Assembly: GCA_001794015.1 (NCBI GenBank) | Contig: MGIZ01000036.1 | Location: 626 to 5,760, forward strand | From: Candidatus Yanofskybacteria bacterium RIFCSPHIGHO2_01_FULL_39_8b | GTDB taxonomy: Bacteria; Patescibacteriota; Minisyncoccia; 2-02-FULL-40-12; GWA2-44-9 | Reading direction: 5' to 3' | DNA: 5,135 nucleotides | Shown: positions 4,458 to 5,135 of the stretch, piece by piece | Position numbering within the stretch: the first letter of the stretch is position 1 | Layout: every line of letters begins with the position of its first letter | The notes under the pieces: generated by a model | Told to the model about the DNA's origin: nothing | Databases searched by the model: none | What the model saw: only the letters and a program-made list of their open reading frames with translations | Position numbers and translations under genes: made by a program

Positions 4458-4598
4458 GTGTTTAGTTTAAAAGAAAAAGTGGCGATCATAACCGGTGGTC
4501 GCCGAGGAATGGGCAGATCTCATGCTTTGACACTTGCTAAACAGGGTGCATATGACCAAAGAGGTTGTCTCGGTTTTTCCGGAAACCTCTCTCTTTGA
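4458..4598 (+). pseudogene. Short-chain dehydrogenase/reductase fragment, N-terminus only
   Basis: From GTG 4458 the frame reads MFSLKEKVAIITGGRRGMGR, then SHALTLAKQGA, the first strand, the TGxxxGxG cofactor-binding loop and helix of an SDR-family NAD(P)-dependent oxidoreductase. Full members are about 250 residues. After residue 31 (codon 4548-4550) the expected second strand is missing; the remaining 15 codons to the TGA at 4596-4598 read through the first codons of the CBS-domain gene in another frame. The Tyr-xxx-Lys catalytic motif is absent, so no enzyme can be made. It starts 5 bp after the VIT gene and was presumably the last gene of that operon in an ancestral or true arrangement. 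There is no Shine-Dalgarno sequence before the GTG. Confidence 0.7.
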
Positions 4599-5135
4599 AG
4601 TGGCAAAAATTTTATACAATAATCAGTTCACAGGAATGCCGGTAATCGACCAGAACGAGATTTTGGTAGGTATTATCACCGAATATGATCTGATAAGCAT
4701 GGAATCGGAGATGCCAACCCACATTCCGACTCTTCAAAAAATATTTCAGACCATCCCGGCCGGAGAGGGATATGAAAAGGAAATTGAGAAGCTTTTTCTG
4801 TTGAAGGTGAAAGACGTAATGAATCCAGATCCTCTGGTATTATTCGGAGATGCAACCCTTGAAGAAACCGTGAACACTTTTAAGGAACACCATCGCGTAA
4901 ACCCTATCCCAGTTTTAGACAGCCAGAAAAAAATTATCGGTATCGTAAGTCGGTCAGACTTAGTTAAATTTTTCACCGAATTTCCTGTTACCCTAAAAAG
5001 ATTTAAAACTTTTGCCGAACAAGTAATTGCCAAAAAAACCGGTTCATTGGTGGAAAAATCTGTTGCTCTGCTCGAAGAAAATTATCGGTTGGTCAGTAAA
5101 ATTTCGGAGATTGGTCAAGAAGAACTGGGTGAGCA
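4552..5135 (+). CDS. Two-CBS-domain protein, 3' end off the window and extreme N-terminus cut
   Basis: The frame from ATG 4552 is open to the right edge (194 complete codons). It begins MTKEVVSVFPETSLFEVAKI, which is CBS domain 1 (residues 1-50, with FTGMPVIDQNEILVGIITEYDL). CBS domain 2 is at about 85-140 (VKDVMNPDPLVLF, then HRVNPIPVLDSQKKIIGIVSRSDL). A helical stretch follows (150-194), so another domain may lie beyond the window. CBS pairs bind adenine nucleotides such as AMP, ATP or S-adenosylmethionine and regulate attached or partner proteins. CBS domain 1 normally opens with a short VKDIM strand, as domain 2 does here; only its Met and following residues remain, so about six residues are missing where the SDR fragment joins. 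AGGG at 4543-4546 lies five bases before the ATG and could act as a ribosome binding site; in-frame GTG 4546 is an alternative start. Whether a shortened protein is made is uncertain. Confidence 0.75.
   Translation, partial: MTKEVVSVFPETSLFEVAKILYNNQFTGMPVIDQNEILVGIITEYDLISMESEMPTHIPTLQKIFQTIPAGEGYEKEIEKLFLLKVKDVMNPDPLVLFGDATLEETVNTFKEHHRVNPIPVLDSQKKIIGIVSRSDLVKFFTEFPVTLKRFKTFAEQVIAKKTGSLVEKSVALLEENYRLVSKISEIGQEELGE

Noticed and set aside
4746..5033. 95-residue minus-strand frame
   Set aside because: Antisense to the CBS-domain gene, whose two domains are unmistakable on the plus strand.

Overview
The window looks like a piece of a Patescibacteria (candidate phyla radiation, probably Parcubacteria-like) genome recovered from an environment. 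This is inferred from the compact, short, A+T-rich genes, the near absence of Shine-Dalgarno sequences, and several protein types I associate with that group: a FVHGTT-type histidine phosphatase N-terminus, a DUF5666-like C-terminus, a zinc-ribbon orphan, and a copper nitrite reductase next to a short VIT transporter. No rRNA, tRNA, CRISPR array or transposase gene is visible.

Layout. (1) 1-785, plus strand: the 3' part of a large, A+T-rich gene of unknown function that runs off the left edge and ends in a small terminator-like hairpin. (2) About 780-1524, minus strand: a block reading, in its own direction, the C-terminus of a mannitol-1-phosphate-dehydrogenase-like protein (5' end missing), a complete four-cysteine zinc-ribbon protein, and the first ~41 residues of a histidine phosphatase (3' end missing). 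(3) About 1526-1669, plus strand: the C-terminal ~45 residues of a DUF5666-like protein (5' end missing), followed by ~165 bp of empty A+T-rich sequence and a plausible promoter. (4) 1911-4452, plus strand: four intact genes, a SemiSWEET/PQ-loop membrane protein, a DoxX-like membrane protein, a membrane-anchored copper nitrite reductase (NirK) and a VIT1/CCC1-family metal transporter. The last three are tightly spaced (11-12 bp gaps) and probably form one operon behind an imperfect 27-bp dyad. (5) 4458-4598: the N-terminus of a short-chain dehydrogenase that breaks off after ~31 residues. (6) 4552 to the right edge: a two-CBS-domain protein that lacks the first few residues of its family and runs off the edge.

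The main biology is the NirK cassette. NirK would reduce nitrite to nitric oxide on the outer face of the membrane. All copper ligands and both catalytic residues are present, and there is an unusual ~50-residue His/Met-rich insertion just before the first copper ligands. The DoxX-like and VIT-like neighbours suggest a link to redox or metal handling, but the electron donor is not in the window.

The most striking structural feature is a set of three abrupt joints (about 775-783, 1518-1530 and 4548-4552). At two of them both neighbouring genes are broken; at the first, only one side is clearly broken. Together they make the contig a mosaic with an inverted middle block. This could be real rearrangement and gene decay in an accessory region, or a chimeric assembly or amplification product. 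The sequence alone cannot decide.
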